From: Spirochaetota bacterium | GTDB lineage: Bacteria; Spirochaetota; UBA4802; JAFGDQ01 | Direction of reading: 5' to 3' | Assembly: GCA_016932015.1 (NCBI GenBank) | Contig: JAFGDQ010000067.1 | Coordinates: forward strand, 1-64,000 | Length of the DNA stretch: 64,000 nt | Shown: positions 44,928 through 52,926 of the stretch, piece after piece | How the letters are laid out: every line of letters begins with the position of its first letter | Position numbering within the stretch: position 1 is the first letter of the stretch | Notes under the pieces: model-generated | Seen by the model: only the letters and a program-made list of their open reading frames with translations | The model's database searches: none | Told to the model about the DNA's origin: nothing | Made by a program: the position numbers and the translations under genes

Positions 44928-46163
44928 ATGAAAAACGGAGTGATTCCTGTTGTATTCGTTTTATCAGTATTGCTTATGTTTTTTGCTGGTTTTGCTTGCG
45001 GGGAAAAACCACCTGCCAAAGACAAAATAGTAATTGGACAGGCCGCCTCTCTTTCAGGTCTTAATGCTATAATTCACAATTCAGGTCCGGCACAAACTCA
45101 ACAGTTATGGATTGAAGAAGTCAACGCTAAAGGTGGAATATATGTAAAGGAATATGATAAAAAATTACCTATTGAGCTGAAACTATATGATGACAAGAGT
45201 GATCATGGGACTATGACGAGATTAATTGAAAAATTAATCTTGGAAGATAAGGTAGATTTTTTATTTCCACCATGCGGCACTTCCTATTTATTCGCAGCTG
45301 CTCCAATTGCCAATAAGTATAAGTATATTTTACTTGGTAATGAAGGTGGTGCTACAAGCCTCGAAAAACTGACTGATGAGCTGCGATATTTTTTTCCTGT
45401 ATTAAATTATTCAAATCATTACCAGATACCGTTATTAGCAGACCTCTTTGCAGAATGGGGCGTCAAATCAGTAGCAATAACTTTTAATGAAGATCTTCAT
45501 GGTATTGAGTATGCCAATGAAGCGGGTATGCAATTTGAATTAAAAGGAATCAGGATCGTTATGCTTAAAAGCCATCCTATTGGAATAAAAGATATGTCTC
45601 AGATTATAAAGGCAGCAAAGTCTTCCAAAGCAGACGCCTTTTGTTCGTTCTCTTATCCCGGTGAGACCTTCCTTGTTACCAAACAGGCAATAGAAATTGG
45701 TTATAATCCAAAAGTCTTTCAAGCTAATGTAGGTGTTTACATGCCTATGTTTGGTAAAATGTTTGGAAGCGGGAGGATGGTTGAAGGAGTGATAGGCGGT
45801 GGTGCATGGAGTCCCAAACAATCTCCGGCTATTAAGAAATTCTATGATAAATTGCTTTCTAAACATGGAGAAGGTGCTCTTGATATGTGGGGAAATTTGT
45901 ACTATTATGGAGCATGGCAGTTTTTTGAAAAAGCTATTGAAGAAGCCGGAACACTTGATCAAAAGAAGCTACGTGATATAATTGCAAGTGAAAAATTTGA
46001 TACAATTTTAGGTCCAACATGGTTTGATGAAAAGCAGCGCCTGGCAAGAGAATGTCATCCTGGAGAATATGGTCAATGGCAGAATGGTGAATGGGAAGTT
46101 ATATTACCAAAGGATAAGGCAACTGCAAAGCCCATATTCCCGAAACCTGCCTGGAAGAAATAA
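44928..46163 (+). CDS. Branched-chain amino acid-type ABC substrate-binding lipoprotein
   Basis: A 411-residue type I periplasmic binding protein of the LivJ/Leu-Ile-Val superfamily. The signal ends FAGFAC, giving a lipobox Cys near residue 25. Then IVIGQAASLSGLNAIIHNSG, IEEVNAKGGIYVKEYDKKLP and DDKSDHGTMTRLIEKLI show the family fold. The ligand is not certain: many homologues bind aromatic acids, amides or urea. GGAGG ribosome site. No permease or ATPase genes are adjacent, so it relies on a transporter elsewhere or is a sensor-type binding protein. Confidence 0.85.
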   Translation: MKNGVIPVVFVLSVLLMFFAGFACGEKPPAKDKIVIGQAASLSGLNAIIHNSGPAQTQQLWIEEVNAKGGIYVKEYDKKLPIELKLYDDKSDHGTMTRLIEKLILEDKVDFLFPPCGTSYLFAAAPIANKYKYILLGNEGGATSLEKLTDELRYFFPVLNYSNHYQIPLLADLFAEWGVKSVAITFNEDLHGIEYANEAGMQFELKGIRIVMLKSHPIGIKDMSQIIKAAKSSKADAFCSFSYPGETFLVTKQAIEIGYNPKVFQANVGVYMPMFGKMFGSGRMVEGVIGGGAWSPKQSPAIKKFYDKLLSKHGEGALDMWGNLYYYGAWQFFEKAIEEAGTLDQKKLRDIIASEKFDTILGPTWFDEKQRLARECHPGEYGQWQNGEWEVILPKDKATAKPIFPKPAWKK

Positions 46164-46174
46164 TTGAGTTTTTT

Positions 46175-46212
46175 ATAATCGGGAATCAATAATATTTCGG
46201 ATTCCCGATTAT
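46175..46212. terminator. Strong hairpin between convergent genes
   Basis: Perfect 13-base arms 46175-46187 (ATAATCGGGAATC) and 46200-46212, loop of 12. A T-run is not present after the hairpin on the plus strand. It lies between the binding-protein gene and ilvN, and probably ends both transcripts. Confidence 0.6.
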
Positions 46213-46238
46213 CATTATAAAGCTAAAATATTGTTGAT

Positions 46239-46517
46239 CTAATGTTTATGATTTAAAAAATCACTAAACGAATTGTCAATAAAATCGTCACATACACTGA
46301 TATTGATAATATCCTGTAATTTAGTGAGCTGCTTTAATATTTGTTCTGTATTCAAATTATTATTCATTACAAAATATATATTCGATGATTTTTTATTTCT
46401 ATCCTGTTCGTAAAGAAGTACATCAGGATTAATTGCATTTCTTAAAAAAAGACTTACAACATGTGGCATAGCACCTGGATGATTTTTAACTTTTAACTTA
46501 ATTATTTTATTATTCAT
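46239..46517 (-). CDS. ilvN: Acetolactate synthase small subunit, IlvN type
   Basis: A 92-residue ACT-domain regulatory subunit. It opens LKVKNHPGAMPHVVSLFLRN, closely matching the short IlvN of E. coli AHAS I (about 96 residues) rather than the ~160-residue IlvH type. It binds valine to inhibit and stabilise the large subunit. Its ribosome site GGAGG is encoded by the last codons of ilvB (Gly-Gly-stop), with a 4-base gap between the genes, so translation is coupled. Confidence 0.85.
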   Translation of the reverse strand: MNNKIIKLKVKNHPGAMPHVVSLFLRNAINPDVLLYEQDRNKKSSNIYFVMNNNLNTEQILKQLTKLQDIINISVCDDFIDNSFSDFLNHKH

Positions 46518-46521
46518 TTGA

Positions 46522-48174
46522 TTATCCTCCTATCATATTATAGTTTGCTTCACCTGACGGTACTATCGGTAAAACATTATATTCATGGTTTATTTGTAAA
46601 TCTATAACACACGGTCCGGATGACAATAATGCGTCTTTTAAAACTGCAAGGTCATCATTCTGTTTAATAGAATATCCGGAAATTGAAAAGTTGTCTGCTA
46701 TTTTGGCAAAGTCAGGATTTGTTATAAATTTTGATGCAAAGATATGAGAATTATAAAACATTTCCTGCTGCTGACGTACTAATCCAAGATGATGATTGTT
46801 CATTATTATAACTTTAACCGGAATTTTCAGATCAGCCAGTGTTGCAAGCTCCTGAATATTCATCATAAAAGATCCATCGCCTGAAATGCATATTACAGTT
46901 TTTCCCGGATTGGCTATTGAAGCTCCGATAGCAGCCGGAAGTCCGAAACCCATTGTGCCGAGACCGCCTGATGTCAGAAATGTTCTCGGTTGCCTGAAAG
47001 GGTAAGACTGTGCTGTCCACATCTGATGCTGACCGACATCTGTGGTTATTATTGTATCAGCACTGACAATTCTGCTTATATATTTTATCAGATTGGAGGG
47101 ATGCCATGGATCATTATGAATAAAACAGGAATGTTGTTCCTTTTGCTTCATAATAAATGAAATCCAGTTTTCTCTTGTATTCTCAGATAAATCCGGAATA
47201 AGTAATTTTAAAATTTCTTTTATGTCTCCATTTATTGATACTGTACTCTGTTTGATTTTGTCAATTTCAACCGGATCAATATCAATATGAATGATTTTGG
47301 CATCAGGACAAAATTCATCTACCTTACCGGTTGCCCTGTCATTAAATCGTACTCCAAGTGCAATTATTAGATCTGATTGCATCATAATATTGTTAGTATA
47401 CCTTGCTCCATGCATTCCGGGAATACCTGTGAACATTGGATCATCACCCGGGAAGGAACCTAATCCCATTAAAGTGGAAGTTACAGGAATGGAATTTATT
47501 TTTGAAATTTCTTTAATATAAGCGGAAGAATCGGAAGTAATAACACCGCCGCCTGTATATATTAACGGACGTTCGGATGAATTAATCATTTCAGCAATAT
47601 GTATTATTGCCGGTTTATCAATCGGTGAATTATTCGGAATATTAAAGTCGGGCCATTCATTAAATTCATATGGTTGCTGCTGAATATTTTTCGGAATATC
47701 AATAACAACCGGCCCCGGACGTTGTGACATGGCAATTTTAAAAGCTTCGGGTATTGCGTAAAATAATTCAGATACATCTCTAATGAAAAAATTGTGTTTG
47801 GTTATTGGTATTGTTAAACCGTATGTATCAATCTCCTGAAAAGCATCTGTACCTACAAGTGAAATCGGTACTTGTCCTGTAATAGCTATAACCGGAACGG
47901 AATCAATACGTGCATCTGCAATTGCTGTAAGCAGATTGGTAACTCCGGGCCCGGATGTAGCAAAGCATACAGCGGGTTTGCCGGTTGACCTTGCAATACC
48001 TTGAGCTATAAAACCGGCTCCCTGTTCATGGCGGGCGAGAACATGATTAATTTTATTGCTTTGGTAAAGAGCATCATACATTGGCAGATTTGCGCTGCCC
48101 GGAATTCCCGTGATTATGCTAACGCCGTATCTTTCGAGAAGTTTTATAATAATTTCAGCCCCGTTGAATTTCAT
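46522..48174 (-). CDS. ilvB: Acetolactate synthase large subunit, IlvB (AHAS I-like)
   Basis: A 550-residue ThDP/FAD enzyme condensing two pyruvates, or pyruvate and 2-oxobutyrate, the first common step to valine, leucine and isoleucine. The catalytic Glu is E50 in VLARHEQGAGFIAQG. TDVGQHQMWTAQSYPF and TSGGLGTMGFGLPAAIGA are typical, and the ThDP/Mg motif is GDGSFMMNIQELATL. The sequence of motifs (GTDAFQE, DTYGLTIPITKHNF, LGLVRQQQ) is closest to E. coli AHAS I (IlvB). AGGAGA precedes the start. A Val/Leu attenuator lies upstream. Confidence 0.92.
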   Translation of the reverse strand: MKFNGAEIIIKLLERYGVSIITGIPGSANLPMYDALYQSNKINHVLARHEQGAGFIAQGIARSTGKPAVCFATSGPGVTNLLTAIADARIDSVPVIAITGQVPISLVGTDAFQEIDTYGLTIPITKHNFFIRDVSELFYAIPEAFKIAMSQRPGPVVIDIPKNIQQQPYEFNEWPDFNIPNNSPIDKPAIIHIAEMINSSERPLIYTGGGVITSDSSAYIKEISKINSIPVTSTLMGLGSFPGDDPMFTGIPGMHGARYTNNIMMQSDLIIALGVRFNDRATGKVDEFCPDAKIIHIDIDPVEIDKIKQSTVSINGDIKEILKLLIPDLSENTRENWISFIMKQKEQHSCFIHNDPWHPSNLIKYISRIVSADTIITTDVGQHQMWTAQSYPFRQPRTFLTSGGLGTMGFGLPAAIGASIANPGKTVICISGDGSFMMNIQELATLADLKIPVKVIIMNNHHLGLVRQQQEMFYNSHIFASKFITNPDFAKIADNFSISGYSIKQNDDLAVLKDALLSSGPCVIDLQINHEYNVLPIVPSGEANYNMIGG

Positions 48175-48273
48175 TGTTATTCTCCTGTAAAATTAAAAAA
48201 TTAAAAATTGTTTATCTAAGTAAGTTTCCGGCATTGAATAGTTATCATTCAGAAAACCTCTGAAAAAGTGCAT

Positions 48274-48430
48274 AAAAAAAGCCCTTCACGGTTTACACCG
48301 GAAAGGGCTTTAGGATTTGCTTTTATGTAATATTTATCCTACGGCGTAAACCTCGTTTTTATGTATAATTGCACCACGACCACAAGCAGAACCAATGGTT
48401 CTGTCATTAAGCTGTTCATGATGTTTACGC
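48274..48430 (-). promoter_or_regulatory. Transcription attenuator of the ilvBN operon
   Basis: Read on the minus strand. Segment 1 (48430-48423, GCGTAAAC) pairs with segment 2 (48351-48344, GTTTACGC) at the end of the leader ORF. Segment 2 can instead pair with segment 3: 48352-48342 with 48300-48290, 11 pairs including one G-U. Segments 3 and 4 form the terminator (AAAGCCCTT at 48311-48303, AAGGGCTTT at 48286-48278) followed by a T-run to 48274. Stalling at Val/Leu codons would leave segment 2 free, form 2:3 and block the terminator: textbook amino-acid attenuation. Confidence 0.88.
48339..48419 (-). CDS. ilvBN leader peptide, 26 residues
   Basis: A 26-codon ORF ending TAG, too short for usual gene callers. 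It contains five Leu, five Val and one Ile, including the run LVLLVVVV at residues 9-16. A second in-frame ATG is residue 5. No clear ribosome site is visible. Its stop codon borders segment 2 of the attenuator, so ribosome position directly decides the hairpin choice. It parallels the Val-rich ivbL leader of E. coli ilvBN. Confidence 0.85.
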   Translation of the reverse strand: MNSLMTEPLVLLVVVVQLYIKTRFTP

Positions 48431-48692
48431 TTGAAAATTTCATTTGTTTTAATTGTATATATATTTTTGTCAAATTTTAACGCAATAATTTTAAAAAAAT
48501 AAAAATTGTCAACTATTTAAAAAATATAATTATTAAATTTGATTATTTATTATACAACTTGACAAAAAATATGATCGACCTAGGTTTGAATGTCAGTTGT
48601 ATAAATATAATCTGTTTTATGAATAAAATTTAAATTTTTCTGATATTCAGATTCTTTCTGTTTTAATAAATCATTTTTCAAAGGAGATAAAA
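48431..48692. other. Region between the ilv leader and the flavin-type protein gene
   Basis: AT-rich divergent promoter region. A TTGACA reading leftward toward ilv lies at about 48467-48472, without a well-spaced -10. A second feature is an imperfect inverted repeat at 48550-48559 (TTATACAACT) and 48595-48604, 10 perfect bases with 35 between, and TTGACA at 48559-48564 reading rightward. These may be an operator and promoter for the gene at 48693. No ORF. Confidence 0.4.
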
Positions 48693-49118
48693 ATGAGTTT
48701 AAAAGAATATGCTGATTTTGCAAATGAAGTTCGCACATGTTATCTTGCGACTGTAGACGAAGATCAGCCTCGTGTTAGATGTCTTGGCATGTGGTATGCA
48801 GATGAGACAGGTTTTTATTTTCAGGCTCAGTCTGTAAAAGCAATGTGCAAACAGCTGGAAAAAAATCCTAAAGTGGAAGTATATTTCAATGCAAAAGACT
48901 TCAGTAAGGTAATGAGAGTTTCCGGTACAGTCAAATTTATTGATGATACTGAAATCAGGGCCAGATGTATTGAAGAACGTCCTTTTGTTAAAAATTTCGG
49001 GATTACTGAACCGGACAATCCTCTTCTTGCTGTTTTTCATCTATATACCGGGGAAGCTTATTTCTGGACAATGGCAGACAGTATGAAAGAAGACCAGATC
49101 CCAAGAGTTAAGTTTTAA
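48693..49118 (+). CDS. Pyridoxamine 5'-phosphate oxidase-like flavin-binding protein
   Basis: A 141-residue split-barrel protein of the PNPOx-like family: CYLATVDEDQPRVRCLGMWY at about 15-34, KVEVYFNAKDFSKVMRVSGT, and a C-terminal LYTGEAYFWTMADS. Proteins of this size usually bind FMN or F420/heme and reduce or protect against small molecules rather than make pyridoxal phosphate. AAGGAG precedes the start. Monocistronic, with a terminator downstream. Substrate unknown. Confidence 0.8.
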   Translation: MSLKEYADFANEVRTCYLATVDEDQPRVRCLGMWYADETGFYFQAQSVKAMCKQLEKNPKVEVYFNAKDFSKVMRVSGTVKFIDDTEIRARCIEERPFVKNFGITEPDNPLLAVFHLYTGEAYFWTMADSMKEDQIPRVKF

Positions 49119-49153
49119 TTTTAGAGTTTTCCTGAAAATATTTCATTATAAAG

Positions 49154-49178
49154 AAAGGCTCTGTATATCGGAGCCTTT
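49154..49178 (+). terminator. Rho-independent terminator
   Basis: Perfect 8-base stem AAAGGCTC (49154-49161) and GAGCCTTT (49171-49178), 9-base loop, followed by TATTCT. Ends the flavin-type protein gene. Confidence 0.75.
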
Positions 49179-49308
49179 TATTCTATTAAAATAAATTCAA
49201 ATAGTAATCCAGGTTTTTTGTAAAAAAATGTTATTGAAAAAAAATAAAATTTTATCAATTCTGGTCGGAATATTTTATTCTTTATAATATCCGGCAAAGG
49301 ATTTATTA

Positions 49309-49533
49309 ATGGCTAAAACAAAAAATACTTATACTGTTACAACCCGCAGCGAATCATGCAAAGGCTGCGGATTGTGCATTGAATACTGCAAATCCGGCAA
49401 ACTGGCATTTTCCAAAAAATTAAATAAAATGGGATATTTTTATGCTGAACCGGTACAGGATAAAGAGTGTACCGGATGTATGTCATGTACTCTGGTTTGT
49501 CCTGATCTTGTTATTGAGGTGTACGATGGATAA
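49309..49533 (+). CDS. 2-oxoacid:ferredoxin oxidoreductase, ferredoxin-like delta subunit
   Basis: A 74-residue protein with two [4Fe-4S] motifs, CKGCGLCIEYC (about residues 18-28) and CTGCMSCTLVC (about 53-63). This is the electron-carrying delta subunit (KorD/VorD type) that passes electrons from the ThDP subunit to ferredoxin. It overlaps the next gene by 8 bases and opens a four-gene operon. A predicted TATAAT near 49283 may be its promoter. Confidence 0.88.
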   Translation: MAKTKNTYTVTTRSESCKGCGLCIEYCKSGKLAFSKKLNKMGYFYAEPVQDKECTGCMSCTLVCPDLVIEVYDG

Positions 49534-50584
49534 AGTCTTTATTAGCGGAAATGATACTTTTGGTGAATCTGCCATAAGGGCAGGCTGCAGATGTTATTTC
49601 GGATACCCGATAACTCCACAGAATGAACTTGGTGAATACATGGCTGCACACATGAGGAACGCGGGCGGAGTTTTTATCCAGTCAGAAAGCGAACTTGCAG
49701 CAATTAATATGACTATTGGTGCTTCTTGTACCGGATCGCGTGTTATGACATCCTCTTCAAGCCCGGGAATAAGTCTTAAACAGGAGGGAATATCTTTTCT
49801 TGCAGCACTTGAACTTCCTGCTGTTATAGTAAATGTTATGAGAGGCGGTCCCGGACTTGGTAACATTGCGCCGTCACAGGGAGATTATTTTCAGTCTACG
49901 AGAGGAGGCGGGCATGGCGATTACCGTACTCCGGTTTTTGCCCCCGGGACCATACAGGAAATAGCTGACCTGACTTTTCATGCTTTTGAAGTAGCAGATA
50001 AATACAGAACTCCTGTTCTGCTTCTTGGTGACGGTATGATGGGTCAGACAAAAGAACCAGTTGTCTTTCCCGAACCCCTGAACTTAAAGGAGATGCCGGA
50101 GAAAGAATGGGCACTCAAAGGAAGAGGCAAAGGCAAAAGCAGATATATGGCATCTCTTATTCTTGACCCAGTTGAAGAGGAAAGGCATAACTGGAAGCTT
50201 GTAAGAAAATACAAGGAAATTGAAAAGAATGAAGTCATGTATGAAGAATACATGACAGACGATGCAGATATAGTAGTTGTAGCATACGGAACAGTGGCAC
50301 GAATAGCAAAAGGTGCTATTAAAAGAGTAAGGACTGAAGGTATAAAAGCAGGGCTATTGCGGCCGATAACATTATGGCCTTTTCCAAAAGACATACTTGT
50401 TGATCTGGCTTCCAGAATTAAAAAATTCATTGTTTTTGAAATGAGCACCGGCCAGATGGTTGAAGATGTGCAGCTTGCAATCGGAAATAAGGCACATATT
50501 GCATTTCACGGCAGACCCGGTGGTGTTGTTCCAACACCTGCTGAATTTGCCAGGTACATAAATCGGGAAATTTCACAAAAATAA
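49526..50584 (+). CDS. 2-oxoacid:ferredoxin oxidoreductase alpha subunit (VorB/KorA type)
   Basis: A 352-residue alpha subunit. Key blocks: CRCYFGYPITPQNELGEYMA near the start, SSSSPGISLKQEGISFLAAL, NVMRGGPGLGNIAPSQGDYF and LLGDGMMGQTKEPV. They match 2-oxoisovalerate (VOR) and 2-oxoglutarate (KOR) ferredoxin oxidoreductases. The longer upstream frame is not used: the ATG at 49526 gives the conserved N-terminus and has GAGGTG upstream. Oxidises a 2-oxoacid to acyl-CoA with ferredoxin in anaerobes. VOR is favoured, but KOR remains possible. Confidence 0.85.
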   Translation: MDKVFISGNDTFGESAIRAGCRCYFGYPITPQNELGEYMAAHMRNAGGVFIQSESELAAINMTIGASCTGSRVMTSSSSPGISLKQEGISFLAALELPAVIVNVMRGGPGLGNIAPSQGDYFQSTRGGGHGDYRTPVFAPGTIQEIADLTFHAFEVADKYRTPVLLLGDGMMGQTKEPVVFPEPLNLKEMPEKEWALKGRGKGKSRYMASLILDPVEEERHNWKLVRKYKEIEKNEVMYEEYMTDDADIVVVAYGTVARIAKGAIKRVRTEGIKAGLLRPITLWPFPKDILVDLASRIKKFIVFEMSTGQMVEDVQLAIGNKAHIAFHGRPGGVVPTPAEFARYINREISQK

Positions 50585-50604
50585 TCTGCATAAAAGGTAT
50601 TGAT

Positions 50605-51375
50605 ATGAATCTGAAAAATAAATGGCCTGAGTATTATAAAAAAGATGTTATTTCACATTATTGTCCAGGATGCGGTCATGGAATTGCTCACAGACTGGTT
50701 TCCGAGGTTCTTGAGGATCTGGACATTGGCGGAAAAGCAGTTTTAGTAAATCCTGCAGGCTGCGCAGTTCTTGCCTATTTATATTTTGATTTTGATGTAC
50801 TTGAATCCGCTCATGGAAGAGGCACTGCCATGGCAACAGGAATAAAGAGAGCTAATCCGGATCTGTTTGTAATATCATATCAGGGAGACGGCGACCTTGC
50901 GGCAATAGGTACGGCTGAAACCATACATTCGGCAAACCGCGGCGAGAATATTACTGTCATATTTATAAATAATGCGGTTTACGGAATGACAGGCGGGCAA
51001 ATGGCACCTACAACATTACTTGGACAGAAGACAACTACATCAGTAGCAGGAAGAAATCCTGCTTTTGAGGGGTATCCTCTTCATATTACTGATCTGCTTG
51101 CAACTCTACCGGGCGTTGTATATGCTGAAAGAACAGCTCTTGACGGTCCCGCAGGCATCGTTAAAACAAAGAAAGCAATCACAAATGCTTTTCAGTCGCA
51201 GATCGACGGACTCGGATATTCAATTATTGAAATCCTCTCTCCATGCCCGACTAACTGGAAAAAATCTCCTGTTGATTCTTTCAAGTGGATAAAAGAAGAA
51301 ATGACAAAGGAATTTCCTGTCGGTGTACTTACTGATAAAAGAAAAAAATATAAGGAAGAGAAAATAGCGGTATGA
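50605..51375 (+). CDS. 2-oxoacid:ferredoxin oxidoreductase beta subunit (ThDP-binding)
   Basis: A 256-residue subunit with the ThDP/Mg motif GDGDLAAIG and FINNAVYGMTGGQMAPTT, preceded by HYCPGCGHGIAHRL. It binds ThDP and, through cysteines in CPGCGH, contributes to the Fe-S relay. It overlaps the gamma subunit by 4 bases. Normal length for the VOR/KOR beta chain, shorter than PFOR because the enzyme is split into four chains. Confidence 0.88.
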   Translation: MNLKNKWPEYYKKDVISHYCPGCGHGIAHRLVSEVLEDLDIGGKAVLVNPAGCAVLAYLYFDFDVLESAHGRGTAMATGIKRANPDLFVISYQGDGDLAAIGTAETIHSANRGENITVIFINNAVYGMTGGQMAPTTLLGQKTTTSVAGRNPAFEGYPLHITDLLATLPGVVYAERTALDGPAGIVKTKKAITNAFQSQIDGLGYSIIEILSPCPTNWKKSPVDSFKWIKEEMTKEFPVGVLTDKRKKYKEEKIAV

Positions 51376-51923
51376 TTACTAAAATATTATTGGCCGGATC
51401 AGGAGGGCAGGGGGTATTAACCGTAGGGAATATACTTGGTAATGCTGCGATGCTTGAAAATAATTATTCAACCTATCTTCCTGCTTATGGAGCAGCAATG
51501 AGAGGAGGAACAGCCAACTGTACAGTTTGTATTTCCGATAGTGAAATTGCATCACCGGTAGCGTCTTCACCGGATATTCTCGTAGCTTTTAATCAGCCTT
51601 CTGTTCTGAAATTTATAAACCGACTGGAACCGGGAGACCAGATGATCTACAATTCAAGTATAATCGATACTGTACCTATCAGAGGTGATCTGGAAATTTT
51701 TCCGGTTCCCGGAAATGAAGTTGCAATAGAGCTTGGAAATGAACGATCAGCGAATATGGTTATATTCGGAGCTTTTATTAAATTAACAAATACTGTAAAA
51801 CTTGAAACAGTATTCGAAAGTATTGATATTCTTATGGGAGCAAAAAAAAAGAAACTTGCAACTGAAAGTAAAAAAATTCTTCAGGAAGGATATGATCGTT
51901 TTCCTTTTGAAATAAAAGAATAA
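51372..51923 (+). CDS. 2-oxoacid:ferredoxin oxidoreductase gamma subunit
   Basis: A 183-residue gamma chain: LLAGSGGQGVLTVGNILGNA at the start, STYLPAYGAAMRGGTANCTV and SSPDILVAFNQPSVLKF, all diagnostic of the catalytic-domain gamma family. It completes the delta-alpha-beta-gamma oxidoreductase. The stop is followed by a 172-base gap to an ACT protein gene on the same strand. Confidence 0.9.
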   Translation: MITKILLAGSGGQGVLTVGNILGNAAMLENNYSTYLPAYGAAMRGGTANCTVCISDSEIASPVASSPDILVAFNQPSVLKFINRLEPGDQMIYNSSIIDTVPIRGDLEIFPVPGNEVAIELGNERSANMVIFGAFIKLTNTVKLETVFESIDILMGAKKKKLATESKKILQEGYDRFPFEIKE

Positions 51924-52095
51924 TACTGTATTATATTAAAAATTCAATCCGTCCGACAGGCCGGGGATAAATTCTGAAGAAACTATAAAAAAGTATTAGA
52001 AATGTCTTTTAAATTTAGTTACTTAAAAAGGTTAATGTTTAATATTAAATGTTTACTTAATTAACTTTGAAAATTACAATACGAGGTGATACAAA

Positions 52096-52524
52096 ATGCC
52101 TATTAGTCAAATATCTGTTGCAGTAGAAAATAAACCCGGTGCTTTGCATGATATATGTGACATTTTTGAAAATGAGGTTATAAATATAAAAGGAATTATG
52201 GCTTCATCTTCACTTAGTCCAATGCAGGTTCATTTTATTGTAGATGAGCCTGAAAGGGCTGAGAATGTACTGAAGAGCAATGGATATGAAGTGATCATCA
52301 AAGAGGTAATTGCAATAGCGTCACCGCACCATCCCGGCGGGTTGAATGCTGTTCTCAGGCCGCTTACTCAGGAAAATATCAATATCGAGACATTGTATCC
52401 ATTTATTAATCCAAGCGGGGATGACGCGATTATAATTGTGGAAGTTGATAAAATTAAGGAAGCAAAAGAAATTTTAAAAAAACACTGGATCAGGACTTAT
52501 AGTACGGAAATATATAAATCCTGA
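52096..52524 (+). CDS. Tandem ACT-domain regulatory protein
   Basis: A 142-residue protein with two ACT units, residues 1-70 (QISVAVENKPGALHDICDIF) and about 71-142 (VIAIASPHHPGGLNAVLRPL). ACT pairs bind amino acids and regulate enzymes or transport. Homologues are often found near ferredoxin-dependent 2-oxoacid oxidoreductases and acyl-CoA ligases, which is the case here. Its ligand may be a branched-chain or aromatic amino acid, but this is inference. GAGGTG upstream. Confidence 0.78.
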   Translation: MPISQISVAVENKPGALHDICDIFENEVINIKGIMASSSLSPMQVHFIVDEPERAENVLKSNGYEVIIKEVIAIASPHHPGGLNAVLRPLTQENINIETLYPFINPSGDDAIIIVEVDKIKEAKEILKKHWIRTYSTEIYKS

Positions 52525-52926
52525 TTTCCTCAGCATATATAAAATTAAAGAATCTTCATTATTTGATTATAAACAAGAAAAGGGCTCCGGTTATCCGAAG
52601 CCCTTTTCCATGGCCCCTTCTTATGGTGAGGGGCAGACCTTCAGGCATTTAGGATGTCCAGCTTATCATGACTTAGATATTCTGATTATCGTCTTAAAAG
52701 CCCGTATTTGTAACAATAATACCAAATGCGCTGAAGTAAAAATCAGAAGCAATTAGTCGATATTATTGCATATAAAATAAATTTACCATCCACTCCAGAA
52801 CATTTCCAAAGTCCTGTCAATGAAAATTATTGAAGAAAATTAAAATTTTTTATTTTTTTATCTTTATATAGAATGAAACTATTCAGTTATATTTTCTCAG
52901 AAAGGAATAATAAATATAAAGATTAT
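52525..52926. other. 400-base convergent intergenic region with hairpins
   Basis: Between the ACT gene and the 3' end of the URO-D-family gene. Two GC-rich hairpins lie side by side: a terminator (52578-52607) and a second stem (52613-52618 with 52629-52634). Up to about 52710 the sequence is unusually GC-balanced for a spacer here, and may be a small RNA. The remaining part is AT-rich with nothing recognised. Confidence 0.45.
52578..52607. terminator. Bidirectional terminator after the ACT gene
   Basis: AAAAGGGCT (52578-52586) pairs with AGCCCTTTT (52599-52607), and inside it CGG pairs with CCG across a TTAT loop. T at one end and A at the other make it usable in both directions. Confidence 0.75.

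Noticed and set aside
49442-49525. Longer N-terminus for the oxidoreductase alpha subunit
   Set aside because: The extra residues overlap the delta subunit and are unlike the family; the ATG at 49526 has a ribosome site and the conserved start.
52870-52884. Another copy of the CTATTCAG repeat
   Set aside because: Only about ten bases match the repeat end, which is expected by chance in this composition.
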